Part shown: piece by piece, positions 9,204-17,234 of the stretch | Layout of the letters: every line of letters begins with the position of its first letter | Numbering within the stretch: position 1 is the stretch's first letter | Origin: Pseudomonas fulva NBRC 16637 = DSM 17717 | GTDB taxonomy: Bacteria > Pseudomonadota > Gammaproteobacteria > Pseudomonadales > Pseudomonadaceae | NCBI RefSeq assembly: GCF_000730565.1 | Contig: NZ_BBIQ01000016.1 | Coordinates: 1 to 64,000 of the forward strand | Direction of reading: 5' to 3' | Length of the DNA: 64,000 nt | Program-made: the position numbers and the translations under genes | Notes under the pieces: model-generated | Database searches by the model: none | Told to the model about the DNA's origin: nothing | Seen by the model: only the letters and a program-made list of their open reading frames with translations

Positions 9204-9893
9204 ATGACTGCTTCCCTTACCCGCCTGGAGCGAAAGCTCGGTTACACCTTCAAGGACCAGGACCAGATGCTCCTGGCCCTGACCCACCGCAGCTATGCCG
9301 GGCGCAATAACGAGCGTCTGGAGTTCCTCGGTGACGCCATTCTCAACTTCGTCGCCGGCGAGGCGCTGTTCGAGCGCTTCCCCCAGGCCCGTGAAGGGCA
9401 GCTGTCACGGCTGCGTGCCCGCCTGGTCAAAGGTGAGACCCTGGCCCGTCTGGCCCGAGGGTTCGACCTGGGCGAATACCTGCGCCTGGGTTCGGGCGAG
9501 CTCAAAAGCGGGGGCTTTCGCCGCGAGTCCATTCTGGCCGATGCGCTGGAGGCCTTGATCGGGGCCATCTACCTGGACGCCGACATGGACACGGCCCGCG
9601 AGCGCGTGCTCGCCTGGCTGGCCAACGAGTTCGAAGGGCTGACCCTGGTCGATACCAACAAGGATCCTAAAACCCGCCTGCAGGAGTTCCTGCAATCGCG
9701 CAGCTGCGAGCTGCCGCGTTACGAAGTGGTGGATATCCAGGGCGAACCTCACTGCCGTACGTTCTTCGTCGAATGCGAAGTCGTGCTGCTGAACAACAAG
9801 AGCCGTGGTCAGGGTGTCAGCCGGCGTATCGCCGAGCAGGTAGCCGCTGCGTCCGCATTGATCGCCCTGGGCGTGGAGAATGGCAATGACTGA
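9204..9893 (+). CDS. rnc: Ribonuclease III
   Basis: Double-strand-specific endoribonuclease of 229 residues that processes rRNA precursors and regulates mRNA decay. The signature [13 protein letters not shown] with the catalytic acidic residues lies near residue 38, and a second catalytic Asp/Glu pair is in [13 protein letters not shown] near residue 114. A C-terminal double-stranded-RNA-binding domain occupies about residues 155-225. Its stop codon overlaps the start of era by 8 bases, indicating translational coupling in rnc-era-recO-pdxJ. No DUF4845 gene lies between lepB and rnc, unlike in some other pseudomonads. RNase III often cleaves its own leader; the 157-base leader here could serve, but I see no decisive structure. 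Confidence 0.98.
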   Translation: MTASLTRLERKLGYTFKDQDQMLLALTHRSYAGRNNERLEFLGDAILNFVAGEALFERFPQAREGQLSRLRARLVKGETLARLARGFDLGEYLRLGSGELKSGGFRRESILADALEALIGAIYLDADMDTARERVLAWLANEFEGLTLVDTNKDPKTRLQEFLQSRSCELPRYEVVDIQGEPHCRTFFVECEVVLLNNKSRGQGVSRRIAEQVAAASALIALGVENGND

Positions 9894-10788
9894 GAACACC
9901 ACTACCCGTTGCGGCTACGTCGCTATCGTCGGTCGCCCGAACGTCGGCAAGTCGACCCTGTTGAACCACATCCTTGGCCAGAAACTGGCCATCACCTCGC
10001 GCAAGCCGCAGACCACGCGTCACAACATGCTCGGCATCAAGACCGAGGGCCCGGTGCAGGCCATCTATGTCGATACCCCCGGCATGCACAAGGCCAACGA
10101 CAAGGCCCTGAACCGCTACATGAATCGCAACGCCTCGGCCGCCTTGAAGGACGTCGACGTGGTGATCTTCGTAGTGGACCGCACCCGGTGGACGGATGAG
10201 GACCAATTGGTGCTCGAGCGCGTTCAGTACGTGACCGGCCCGGTGATCCTGGCGGTGAACAAGACTGACCGCATGGATGAAAAGGCCGAGCTCATTCCGC
10301 ACCTTCAGTGGCTGCAAGGCCAGCTGCCCAACGCCGAGATCGTGCCCATTTCCGCGCAGCAGGGCCACAACCTCGAATCGCTCGAAGCGCTGATCGCCAA
10401 GCACCTGCCGGAAAACGAGCATTTCTTCCCGGAAGACCAGATCACCGATCGCAGCAGCCGCTTTCTGGCTGCCGAGCTGGTGCGTGAAAAGATCATGCGT
10501 CAGCTGGGCGCCGAGCTGCCTTACCAGATCACGGTGGAAATCGAGGAGTTCAAGCAGCAGGGGCATGTGTTGCATATCCATGCGCTGATCCTGGTCGAAC
10601 GCGACGGGCAGAAGAAAATCATCATCGGCGACAAGGGTGAGCGCATCAAGCGCATCGGTTCCGATGCGCGCAAGGACATGGAAGTGCTGTTTGACGCCAA
10701 GGTCATGCTCAACCTCTGGGTCAAGGTCAAAGGCGGCTGGTCCGATGACGAGCGCGCCCTGCGCTCGCTGGGCTACGGCGACCTCTAA
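9886..10788 (+). CDS. era: GTPase Era
   Basis: Essential GTPase of 300 residues that binds the 3' end of 16S rRNA and assists 30S maturation. The P-loop is G16RPNVGKS, with switch/G3 DTPGMH near residue 64 and G4 NKTD near residue 126. A C-terminal KH domain has the GXXG loop in [14 protein letters not shown] near residue 245. An ATG also exists at 9880. I prefer 9886 because GGAG at 9875-9878 then has a normal 7-base spacing. It overlaps the end of rnc, so the two are translationally coupled. Confidence 0.97.
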   Translation: MTENTTTRCGYVAIVGRPNVGKSTLLNHILGQKLAITSRKPQTTRHNMLGIKTEGPVQAIYVDTPGMHKANDKALNRYMNRNASAALKDVDVVIFVVDRTRWTDEDQLVLERVQYVTGPVILAVNKTDRMDEKAELIPHLQWLQGQLPNAEIVPISAQQGHNLESLEALIAKHLPENEHFFPEDQITDRSSRFLAAELVREKIMRQLGAELPYQITVEIEEFKQQGHVLHIHALILVERDGQKKIIIGDKGERIKRIGSDARKDMEVLFDAKVMLNLWVKVKGGWSDDERALRSLGYGDL

Positions 10789-10812
10789 GGCTTACGCAGC
10801 CTGATGCGAGAG

Positions 10813-10830
10813 CGCCCCGGTCGGGGCGTT
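10813..10830 (+). terminator. GC-rich hairpin between era and recO
   Basis: CGCCCC-GGTC-GGGGCG forms a tight stem, but only TT follows. It may be a weak attenuator or an RNA-stability element rather than a full terminator. Confidence 0.35.
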
Positions 10831-10867
10831 CTCGACAACGTCTGCCTCACGCGGGCTGGTGAATTTC

Positions 10868-11551
10868 ATGGAACAACCTGTCGGTCAGCCAGCCTATGTG
10901 CTGCACAGCCGCGCCTACAAGGAAACCAGCGCGCTGGTGGACTTCTTCACCCCCCAGGGGCGCGTACGTGCCGTATTGCGCCGCGCGCGGGGCAAGGGTG
11001 GCAGCCTGGTGCGCCCCTTTGTGCCACTGGAGCTTGAGCTGCGCGGGCGAGGGGAGCTGAAGAACGTTGGCAGGCTGGAAACGGTCGGCATGGCACCCTG
11101 GCTGCACGGGGACGCTGTGTTCAGCGGTTTGTACCTCAATGAGTTGCTGATGCGCCTGCTCCCGGCAGAGGCACCTTCGCCTGGGTTGTTTGATCACTAT
11201 GCGCAAACCCTGCAAGCTCTTCTGGCCGGCCGTCCGCTCGAGCCGCTGTTGCGGGCCTTTGAATGGCGGCTGCTCGATGAGCTGGGTTACGCCTTCTCGC
11301 TGCACATGGATGTCAACGAGCAGCCCATTGCCGCCGAGGGGCGGTACCGCCTGCGCGTGGACGCTGGGCTGGAGCGGGTCGAACTGCCCCAGCCTGGGCT
11401 GTTCGGTGGCACCGAGTTGCTGGCCTTGGCCGAGGCAGACTGGGAAATGCCAGGTGCTTTGCTGGCGGCCAAGCGCTTGATGCGCCAGGCCCTGGCCGTT
11501 CATCTGGGTGGCAAGCCGCTGGTCAGCCGCGAACTGTTTCGCAAGCGCTGA
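10868..11551 (+). CDS. recO: DNA repair protein RecO
   Basis: Recombination mediator of 227 residues in the RecF pathway. It works with RecR to load RecA onto SSB-coated DNA and can anneal strands. An N-terminal OB-fold is recognisable ([20 protein letters not shown], then [15 protein letters not shown]). A helical C-terminal domain follows ([13 protein letters not shown] near residue 135). I chose ATG 10868 ([15 protein letters not shown]). A GTG three codons upstream at 10859 is a less likely alternative. It lies between era and pdxJ, as in most gammaproteobacteria. Confidence 0.94.
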   Translation: MEQPVGQPAYVLHSRAYKETSALVDFFTPQGRVRAVLRRARGKGGSLVRPFVPLELELRGRGELKNVGRLETVGMAPWLHGDAVFSGLYLNELLMRLLPAEAPSPGLFDHYAQTLQALLAGRPLEPLLRAFEWRLLDELGYAFSLHMDVNEQPIAAEGRYRLRVDAGLERVELPQPGLFGGTELLALAEADWEMPGALLAAKRLMRQALAVHLGGKPLVSRELFRKR

Positions 11552-11593
11552 TCACGACGTATGCTGTAGGGCTCAATCCAAGGAGAGCCTTTC

Positions 11594-12334
11594 GTGACTC
11601 ACAGCAACCGCATGCTTCTCGGCGTGAACATCGACCATGTGGCCACCCTGCGCCAGGCCCGGGGTACGCGTTACCCAGACCCTGTCAAGGCGGCGCTGGA
11701 TGCTGAAGAGGCGGGTGCCGACGGCATCACCGTGCACCTGCGCGAGGATCGCCGCCACATCCAGGAGCGCGACGTGTTGCTGCTCAAGGATGTATTGCAG
11801 ACGCGCATGAACTTCGAAATGGGCGTCACCGAAGAGATGATGGCCTTTGCCGAAAAGATCCACCCGGCGCACATCTGCCTGGTGCCTGAAACCCGTCAGG
11901 AACTCACCACCGAGGGTGGGTTGGATGTGGCAGGCCAGGAAGCGCGAATCAAAGCGGCGGTCGAGCGCCTGTCGCGGATCGGCGCAGAGGTGTCGTTGTT
12001 CATCGATGCCGACGAGCGCCAGATCGAGGCCTCGCACCGGGTAGGCGCGCCGGCCATCGAGCTGCACACCGGCCGTTATGCCGACGCGCAATCACCTACC
12101 GAAGTGGCTGAAGAGCTCAAGCGCATTGTCGATGGCGTGGCGTTTGGCATCGGCCAAGGCTTGATCGTCAATGCCGGCCATGGCCTGCACTACCACAACG
12201 TTGAGGCCGTGGCGGCCATCAAGGGCATCAACGAACTGAACATCGGCCACGCGCTGGTCGCCCACGCATTGTTCGTGGGCTTCAAGGCCGCCGTATCAGA
12301 AATGAAGGCGTTGATTCTCGCGGCCTCGCGTTAA
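11594..12334 (+). CDS. pdxJ: Pyridoxine 5'-phosphate synthase PdxJ
   Basis: TIM-barrel enzyme of 246 residues. It condenses 1-deoxyxylulose 5-phosphate with 3-amino-2-oxopropyl phosphate to pyridoxine 5'-phosphate, the last ring-forming step of DXP-dependent vitamin B6 synthesis. Characteristic stretches are [17 protein letters not shown] at the N-terminus, [14 protein letters not shown] near residue 48 and [12 protein letters not shown] near residue 194. The start is GTG at 11594, supported by an AAGGAGAG ribosome site about 8 bases upstream. Last gene of rnc-era-recO-pdxJ. It converges on cmoB with an 8-base gap. Confidence 0.97.
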   Translation: MTHSNRMLLGVNIDHVATLRQARGTRYPDPVKAALDAEEAGADGITVHLREDRRHIQERDVLLLKDVLQTRMNFEMGVTEEMMAFAEKIHPAHICLVPETRQELTTEGGLDVAGQEARIKAAVERLSRIGAEVSLFIDADERQIEASHRVGAPAIELHTGRYADAQSPTEVAEELKRIVDGVAFGIGQGLIVNAGHGLHYHNVEAVAAIKGINELNIGHALVAHALFVGFKAAVSEMKALILAASR

Positions 12335-12342
12335 GCCAACGG

Positions 12343-13299
12343 CTATTTGCGCGCCACCAGCGTGGCGCGACGCGGGGCAGGCAAGCCCTCGATGGTTTTG
12401 CCTGAATCGCTGGGGTCGAGGAAATCACTGAGCGACTGATAGCGCATCCATTCGGTGCTGCGCTGTTCTTCCAGGCTCGTGACACTGACATCCACGCAGC
12501 GAACATCACTGAACCCAGCCCGGCGCAGCCAGCGCTCCAGGGCTGGGACCGAGGGCAGGAACCACACGTTGCGCATCTGCGCGTAACGGTCCTCGGGCAC
12601 CAGCACCTGTTGCACGTCGCCTTCGATCACCAGTGTTTCCAAAACCAGTTCGCCGCCCTTGACCAGGCAGTCCTTGAGCGCCAGCAGGTGCTCGATAGGC
12701 GAGCGACGGTGATAGAACACCCCCATCGAAAACACAGTGTCGAAGCCCTCGAGGCTGGCAGGCAGGTCTTCCAGCGCAAAAGGAAGGTGCCAGGCCGGCA
12801 GGTTCGGCAAGTACCGTTGTACCGCCTGGAACTGACAGAAGAACAACCAGTTCGGGTCGACCCCGATGACCATGTCGGCGCCAGCGCCCAGCATGCGCCA
12901 CTGGTAATAGCCATTACCGCAGCCAACGTCCAGTACCCGCTTGCCCTTGAGGTCCAGGTGCGGCGCAACGCGAGCCCATTTCCAGTCCGAGCGCCATTCG
13001 GTATCGACGTGCACGCCAAACAGATCGAAGGGGCCTTTGCGCCAGGGCGACAGCCCCATCAATGCCTGGCGCATTTGCACGCGGCTGGCATCATCGCAGT
13101 CGCAGTCCAGACGCAGTCCGTTTACCAGGTCGATTTCGCTCGGCTGCAGGGCCGGTAGCGCGTGCAGCGCACCACGCCAGCGGTCCAGGTCGCCATGACC
13201 TTTTTCCAGCTTGGCATCGAGTTGCGCCTGCAGGCCTTGCGACCATTCAGCCAGGGGGGTGCCCGCCAGACGGCGCGCCAGAGGGGAAAGATCGATCAT
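12343..13299 (-). CDS. cmoB: tRNA U34 carboxymethyltransferase CmoB
   Basis: Transfers the carboxymethyl group of carboxy-S-adenosylmethionine to 5-hydroxyuridine at position 34 of tRNA, giving cmo5U, which broadens wobble decoding. The 318-residue length fits. The SAM-binding motif [20 protein letters not shown] lies near residue 125. The substrate-site segment [19 protein letters not shown] lies near residue 192. The ATG at 13299 overlaps the end of cmoA by four bases (ATGA), so the pair is translationally coupled. Confidence 0.97.
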   Translation of the reverse strand: MIDLSPLARRLAGTPLAEWSQGLQAQLDAKLEKGHGDLDRWRGALHALPALQPSEIDLVNGLRLDCDCDDASRVQMRQALMGLSPWRKGPFDLFGVHVDTEWRSDWKWARVAPHLDLKGKRVLDVGCGNGYYQWRMLGAGADMVIGVDPNWLFFCQFQAVQRYLPNLPAWHLPFALEDLPASLEGFDTVFSMGVFYHRRSPIEHLLALKDCLVKGGELVLETLVIEGDVQQVLVPEDRYAQMRNVWFLPSVPALERWLRRAGFSDVRCVDVSVTSLEEQRSTEWMRYQSLSDFLDPSDSGKTIEGLPAPRRATLVARK

Positions 13300-14039
13300 G
13301 GTAGGGCTATCAACGAGGCAAAGTTAAGGCATTGGAACCAGGGCACCACCGTCGAGAACCCTGCATCGAGCAAGCGCTGGCGGTGGGTTTCCAGGGTGTC
13401 AGGCTTCATCACGTTGTCGATGGCGCTGCGCTTCTGGGCAATTTCCAGTTCGCTGTAGCCGTTGGCGCGTTTGAAGTCCAGGTGCAGGTCATTGAGCAGC
13501 GCCTGCGCAGTGGCGTCGGCAAAGCACAGCTTTTCCGAAAGGATCAGGGCACCGCCGGGCAGCAGTGACTGGCGGATGCGGGTCAACAGCGCCAGTCGCT
13601 GCGGCGGTGCGATGAACTGCAGGGTGAAGTTCATCGCCACCACCGAGGCCGGTTCGAACGCCAGGTTGAGGATGTCCGCTTCCAGCACCTCGACAGGCAA
13701 CAATTCCTGGAACATCGAGTCCTGGGCTGCGAGGTATTCGCGGCAGCGCTCGACCATGGCGGCGGAATTGTCCACGGCGATTACGCGGCAACCTTCCCCG
13801 CGCACGTGCCGGCGCAAAGCCTGCGTAACCGCACCGAGCGAGGCGCCCAGGTCATACAACGCCGTGCCGGGCATGGCGAAGCGTGCGGCCAGTACGCCCA
13901 CATTCTCGACAATCGTGGGATAGCCCGGCACGGAGCGCTTGATCATGTCCGGGAACACGCGCACCACGTCCTCGTTGAAAACGAAGTCGGGTACCTGCGC
14001 CAACGGTTGGGCGAAAAGACGATCGGGATCTGTGGTCAC
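13296..14039 (-). CDS. cmoA: Carboxy-S-adenosyl-L-methionine synthase CmoA
   Basis: Makes carboxy-SAM from SAM and prephenate, supplying CmoB. 247 residues. The Rossmann-fold SAM motif [16 protein letters not shown] lies near residue 60. The stretch [15 protein letters not shown] near residue 133 is conserved in the family. Translation begins with GTG at 14039 ([16 protein letters not shown]). The downstream overlap with cmoB and the shared strand define a two-gene operon. Confidence 0.96.
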   Translation of the reverse strand: MTTDPDRLFAQPLAQVPDFVFNEDVVRVFPDMIKRSVPGYPTIVENVGVLAARFAMPGTALYDLGASLGAVTQALRRHVRGEGCRVIAVDNSAAMVERCREYLAAQDSMFQELLPVEVLEADILNLAFEPASVVAMNFTLQFIAPPQRLALLTRIRQSLLPGGALILSEKLCFADATAQALLNDLHLDFKRANGYSELEIAQKRSAIDNVMKPDTLETHRQRLLDAGFSTVVPWFQCLNFASLIALP

Positions 14040-14175
14040 GGCGGGCTCAAGGCTGGGTGAAACGGGGCGCGCATTTTATCGAATGGCGGGTGATCTTGCC
14101 ATGCCAGCGTGGCGCCGATTGGCCTGGATCCTGCGTATGTACGGCAGATTCGCCCACGTACATCAACGCAAAGCG

Positions 14176-14568
14176 TCAGCGCACGACAACATTGCAATCG
14201 AAGGTTTGCACTGGCGTCACCTGCCTGGCCCAAGGCTGTTGATAGACCAGCTTCAAGGCGGCCTTGCCGCTTTGATCGGCCTGATAACGCCACGTCGAGT
14301 GGCCTTCGCTGCCGACCACATCCTCCTGATCGGGCGCGCTGTAGACCTCGGGCCCGAGGCTGACGAGCACAGGCGTAGCGGCGGCTTCCACGCGCCAGCG
14401 GTAGCCAGTGGAAGGGTTGCTGGGAAGGGTCAGGTTCAACACCTGCCCTTTTTCCAGGTAGATCGGGCACTCACTGTCAGCATCCAGGGTGACAGGCTCG
14501 GGCCCGTGCTGGGCGCAGGCGGTTAGCAGAGTCAGCCCCAACGGGGCAAGCAGGCGTGAGGTGGACAT
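14176..14568 (-). CDS. Lipoprotein with chagasin-like (I42) protease-inhibitor fold
   Basis: 130 residues. The N-terminus is a lipoprotein signal ending in a lipobox LLTAC with Cys18, so the mature protein should be membrane-anchored on the periplasmic side. The central motif NPSTGYRWRVE (about residues 52-62), the stretch Q-E-D-V-V-G-S-E-G and the WRYQA segment match the inhibitor I42/chagasin family of cysteine-peptidase inhibitors. The NPSTGY loop is the hallmark. The target peptidase is unknown and no cysteine protease gene is adjacent. It lies just downstream of lon on the same strand, with a 111-base gap. The role as a protease inhibitor is family inference. Confidence 0.85.
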   Translation of the reverse strand: MSTSRLLAPLGLTLLTACAQHGPEPVTLDADSECPIYLEKGQVLNLTLPSNPSTGYRWRVEAAATPVLVSLGPEVYSAPDQEDVVGSEGHSTWRYQADQSGKAALKLVYQQPWARQVTPVQTFDCNVVVR

Positions 14569-14679
14569 AGGGGCTCCACGGGTTGTCGAGTGCCCGAGGA
14601 TAACCGATTAAGCGGCACGGTAGTCATACCGAGGGAAGGATGAACCAGGGGGCTGCAGCACAGCCCCTGCTCCTGTACT

Positions 14680-17100
14680 TCAGAAAAGCACTTTGGCGAC
14701 GTCGGCAAAGCGTTTGGCGAAATGCACCGTCAACCCTTCACGCAGGTAGTCGGGCAGTTCCTCGAAATCGCCGCGATTAGGCTCGGGCAGGATCAACTCG
14801 TGGATCTTCTGCCGGCGCGCCGCGATGACCTTTTCACGCACCCCACCAATGGGCAGCACCTGCCCGGTCAAGGTCAGCTCGCCGGTCATGGCCACACCTT
14901 TCTTCGGTGCCTGATCCCGTGCCAAGGACAGCAGCGCGCTGGCCATGGTAATGCCGGCACTCGGACCGTCCTTGGGGGTAGCACCCTCGGGTACATGCAG
15001 GTGAATGAACGCTTCGTTGAAGAAGGCCGGGTCGCCGCCAAACTGCTTGAGGTTAGAACTGACATAGCTGTACGCGATTTCAGCCGATTCCTTCATGACA
15101 TCGCCGAGCTTGCCGGTCAGCTTGAAACCGCGGTTGAGCGTGTGAATGCGCGTCGCTTCGATTGGCAGTGTGGCACCGCCCATGCTGGTCCAGGCAAGGC
15201 CCGTGATCACACCTTTGCCCGCCAGCACCTGCTCACTGCGGAACACCGGTATGCCCAATGCGCCTTCCAGATCCTTTGGTCCGATTTTGAGCTTGGCGGT
15301 GGGGTCTTCAAGCAGCTTCACCACGGCCTTGCGCACCAACTTGCCCAACTGTTTTTCCAGCTGTCGTACGCCGGCTTCCCGGGCATAGCCTTCGATCACC
15401 AGGCGCAAGGCGCTGTCGGTGATACTCAGGCTGCTTTTGGCCACACCCGCCTTGGCCAGTTGCTTGGGCCAGAGATGGCGTTTAGCGATGGCCAGTTTTT
15501 CTTCGGTGATGTACCCGGAGAGGCGGATGACCTCCATGCGGTCGAGCAGTGGACCGGGGATGGAATCCAAGGTATTGGCGGTGCAGACGAACAGCACCTT
15601 GGACAGGTCCAGGCGCAGGTCCAGATAGTGATCGAGGAAGTCGACGTTCTGCTCGGGGTCCAGGGTTTCCAGCAGCGCCGAGGCCGGGTCGCCTTGGTAG
15701 CTTTGCCCCATCTTGTCGATTTCGTCGAGCATGATGACCGGGTTCATCACTTCGACATCCTTCAGGGCTTGCACCAGCTTGCCTGGCTGGGCCCCGATGT
15801 AGGTGCGGCGATGCCCCTTGATTTCGGCTTCGTCGCGCATGCCGCCCACGCTGAAGCGATAGAATGGGCGGCCCAACGATTCGGCGATGGACTTGCCAAC
15901 GCTGGTCTTGCCCACCCCTGGCGGGCCCACCAGCAACACGATCGAGCCACTGATCTCGCCTTTCCATGCCCCAACGGCCAGAAACTCGAGGATACGTTCC
16001 TTGATATCGTCCAGCCCCGCATGATGCTGGTCGAGCAGCTTGCGGGCGTGCTTGAGGTCGAGCTTGTCGTCCCCGTAGATACCCCAGGGCAGGGCTGTCG
16101 CCCACTCCAGGTAGTTTCGGGTCACGGCGTATTCGGGTGAGCCTGTCTCCAGGATCGCCAACTTGCCCATCTCCTCGTCGATGCGCTTGCGTGCCTGGTC
16201 CGGCAGGGTCTTGCCTTCGAGCCGTTGTTCGAACTGCTCGAGGTCCGCGCTGCGATCATCCTTGGTCAACCCCAGTTCCTGCTGGATGACCTTCAGTTGC
16301 TCCTTGAGGAAGAATTCGCGCTGATGCTCGCCAATCTGCCGGTTCACCTCGGCGGAAATTTCATTTTGCAGGCGAGCGACTTCAACTTCCTTGCGCAGCA
16401 TGGGCAGCACTTTTTCCATGCGCTTGAGCATGGGCACGCAGTCGAGCACCTCTTGAAGCTGGCTGCCGGTCGCCGAGGTCAACGCGGCGGCGAAGTCGGT
16501 CAGCGGGGAGGGGTCGTTGGGGCTGAAGCGGTTGAGGTAATTCTTCAACTCTTCGCTGTACAGCGGGTTGAGGGGCAGCAGCTCCTTGATGGCGTTGATC
16601 AGGGCCATGCCATAGGCTTTGACCTCGTCGGTCGGGTCGGCCGGTTGGCGCGGGTAGTCGACTTCAACCAGATAGGGCGGGCGATGGTGCTTGAGCCAGG
16701 TCCGAATACGTACCCGCGTCAGGCCCTGGGCCACGAACTGCAATTTGCCGTTTTCCCGGCTGGCATGGTGCACCTTGACCAGGGTGCCGTACTCCGGAAG
16801 GGCCTTGGTGTCGAAATGGCGGTGGTCTTCAGGCGGCGTGTCCATGAAGAACAGCGCCAGGCAGTGGTCGGGAGACTTGGCCACCAAGTCCAGCGTCTCG
16901 GCCCACGGCTCTTCGTTGACGATGACCGGCAGCACCTGCGCCGGAAAGAACGGGCGGTTGTGAATGGGGATCACATAGACCTTGTCCGGCAGCTGTTGTC
17001 CAGGCAGGGCCAAGGCATGGCCGGTTATCGGCTGGCTACTGGTATGTTCGACTTCGTTGGAATCGTCGGCGTGTTCAGGGTAATCCTGCTGGTCGCTCAT
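14680..17100 (-). CDS. lon: ATP-dependent Lon protease (second Lon type)
   Basis: AAA+ serine protease of 806 residues that degrades misfolded and regulatory proteins in the cytoplasm. The N-terminal LAN domain starts near residue 42 (VYVIPIHNRPFFPAQVLPV). The Walker A motif GPPGVGKTS is near residue 392 and Walker B VIMLDEID near 456. The protease domain has Ser714 in PKDGPSAG and Lys757 in REKVIAAR; the 43-residue spacing matches E. coli Lon (Ser679/Lys722). The acidic N-terminal extension and the isolated location, away from clpX, suggest the additional Lon paralogue found in pseudomonads rather than the clpPX-lon copy. A heat-shock promoter lies upstream. Confidence 0.95.
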   Translation of the reverse strand: MSDQQDYPEHADDSNEVEHTSSQPITGHALALPGQQLPDKVYVIPIHNRPFFPAQVLPVIVNEEPWAETLDLVAKSPDHCLALFFMDTPPEDHRHFDTKALPEYGTLVKVHHASRENGKLQFVAQGLTRVRIRTWLKHHRPPYLVEVDYPRQPADPTDEVKAYGMALINAIKELLPLNPLYSEELKNYLNRFSPNDPSPLTDFAAALTSATGSQLQEVLDCVPMLKRMEKVLPMLRKEVEVARLQNEISAEVNRQIGEHQREFFLKEQLKVIQQELGLTKDDRSADLEQFEQRLEGKTLPDQARKRIDEEMGKLAILETGSPEYAVTRNYLEWATALPWGIYGDDKLDLKHARKLLDQHHAGLDDIKERILEFLAVGAWKGEISGSIVLLVGPPGVGKTSVGKSIAESLGRPFYRFSVGGMRDEAEIKGHRRTYIGAQPGKLVQALKDVEVMNPVIMLDEIDKMGQSYQGDPASALLETLDPEQNVDFLDHYLDLRLDLSKVLFVCTANTLDSIPGPLLDRMEVIRLSGYITEEKLAIAKRHLWPKQLAKAGVAKSSLSITDSALRLVIEGYAREAGVRQLEKQLGKLVRKAVVKLLEDPTAKLKIGPKDLEGALGIPVFRSEQVLAGKGVITGLAWTSMGGATLPIEATRIHTLNRGFKLTGKLGDVMKESAEIAYSYVSSNLKQFGGDPAFFNEAFIHLHVPEGATPKDGPSAGITMASALLSLARDQAPKKGVAMTGELTLTGQVLPIGGVREKVIAARRQKIHELILPEPNRGDFEELPDYLREGLTVHFAKRFADVAKVLF

Positions 17101-17130
17101 GGGGCACCTGCGTGAATGACTATGGTGCTT

Positions 17131-17159
17131 AGATGGGGCAAGGCAGGAAGGGTTTCAAG
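17131..17159 (-). promoter_or_regulatory. Sigma-32 heat-shock promoter of lon
   Basis: Read on the minus strand, CTTGAAA (17153-17159, with the adjacent C) is followed by a 14-base spacer and CCCCATCT (17131-17138). This is essentially the enterobacterial sigma-32 consensus CTTGAAA-N(11-16)-CCCCATnT. The -10 box lies about 30 bases before the lon ATG. Confidence 0.88.
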
Positions 17160-17187
17160 CCGCTGCCGGGCAGTGGCGTGCGCGCAT

Positions 17188-17218
17188 GAAAAAGCGGAGC
17201 CTGCAAGGCTCCGCTTTT
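17188..17218 (-). terminator. Rho-independent terminator after gcd
   Basis: A GCGGAGCC / GGCTCCGC stem with a 5-base loop is flanked by AAAA and TTTT, giving a stem of up to 12 bp. Read on the minus strand it ends in TTTTTC, 17 bases after the gcd stop. Confidence 0.88.
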
Positions 17219-17234
17219 GGTGACACCGTGCCGG

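Noticed and set aside
14722..16140. 472-codon open frame antisense to lon
   Set aside because: Same explanation. All Lon motifs are on the minus strand, including Ser714/Lys757.
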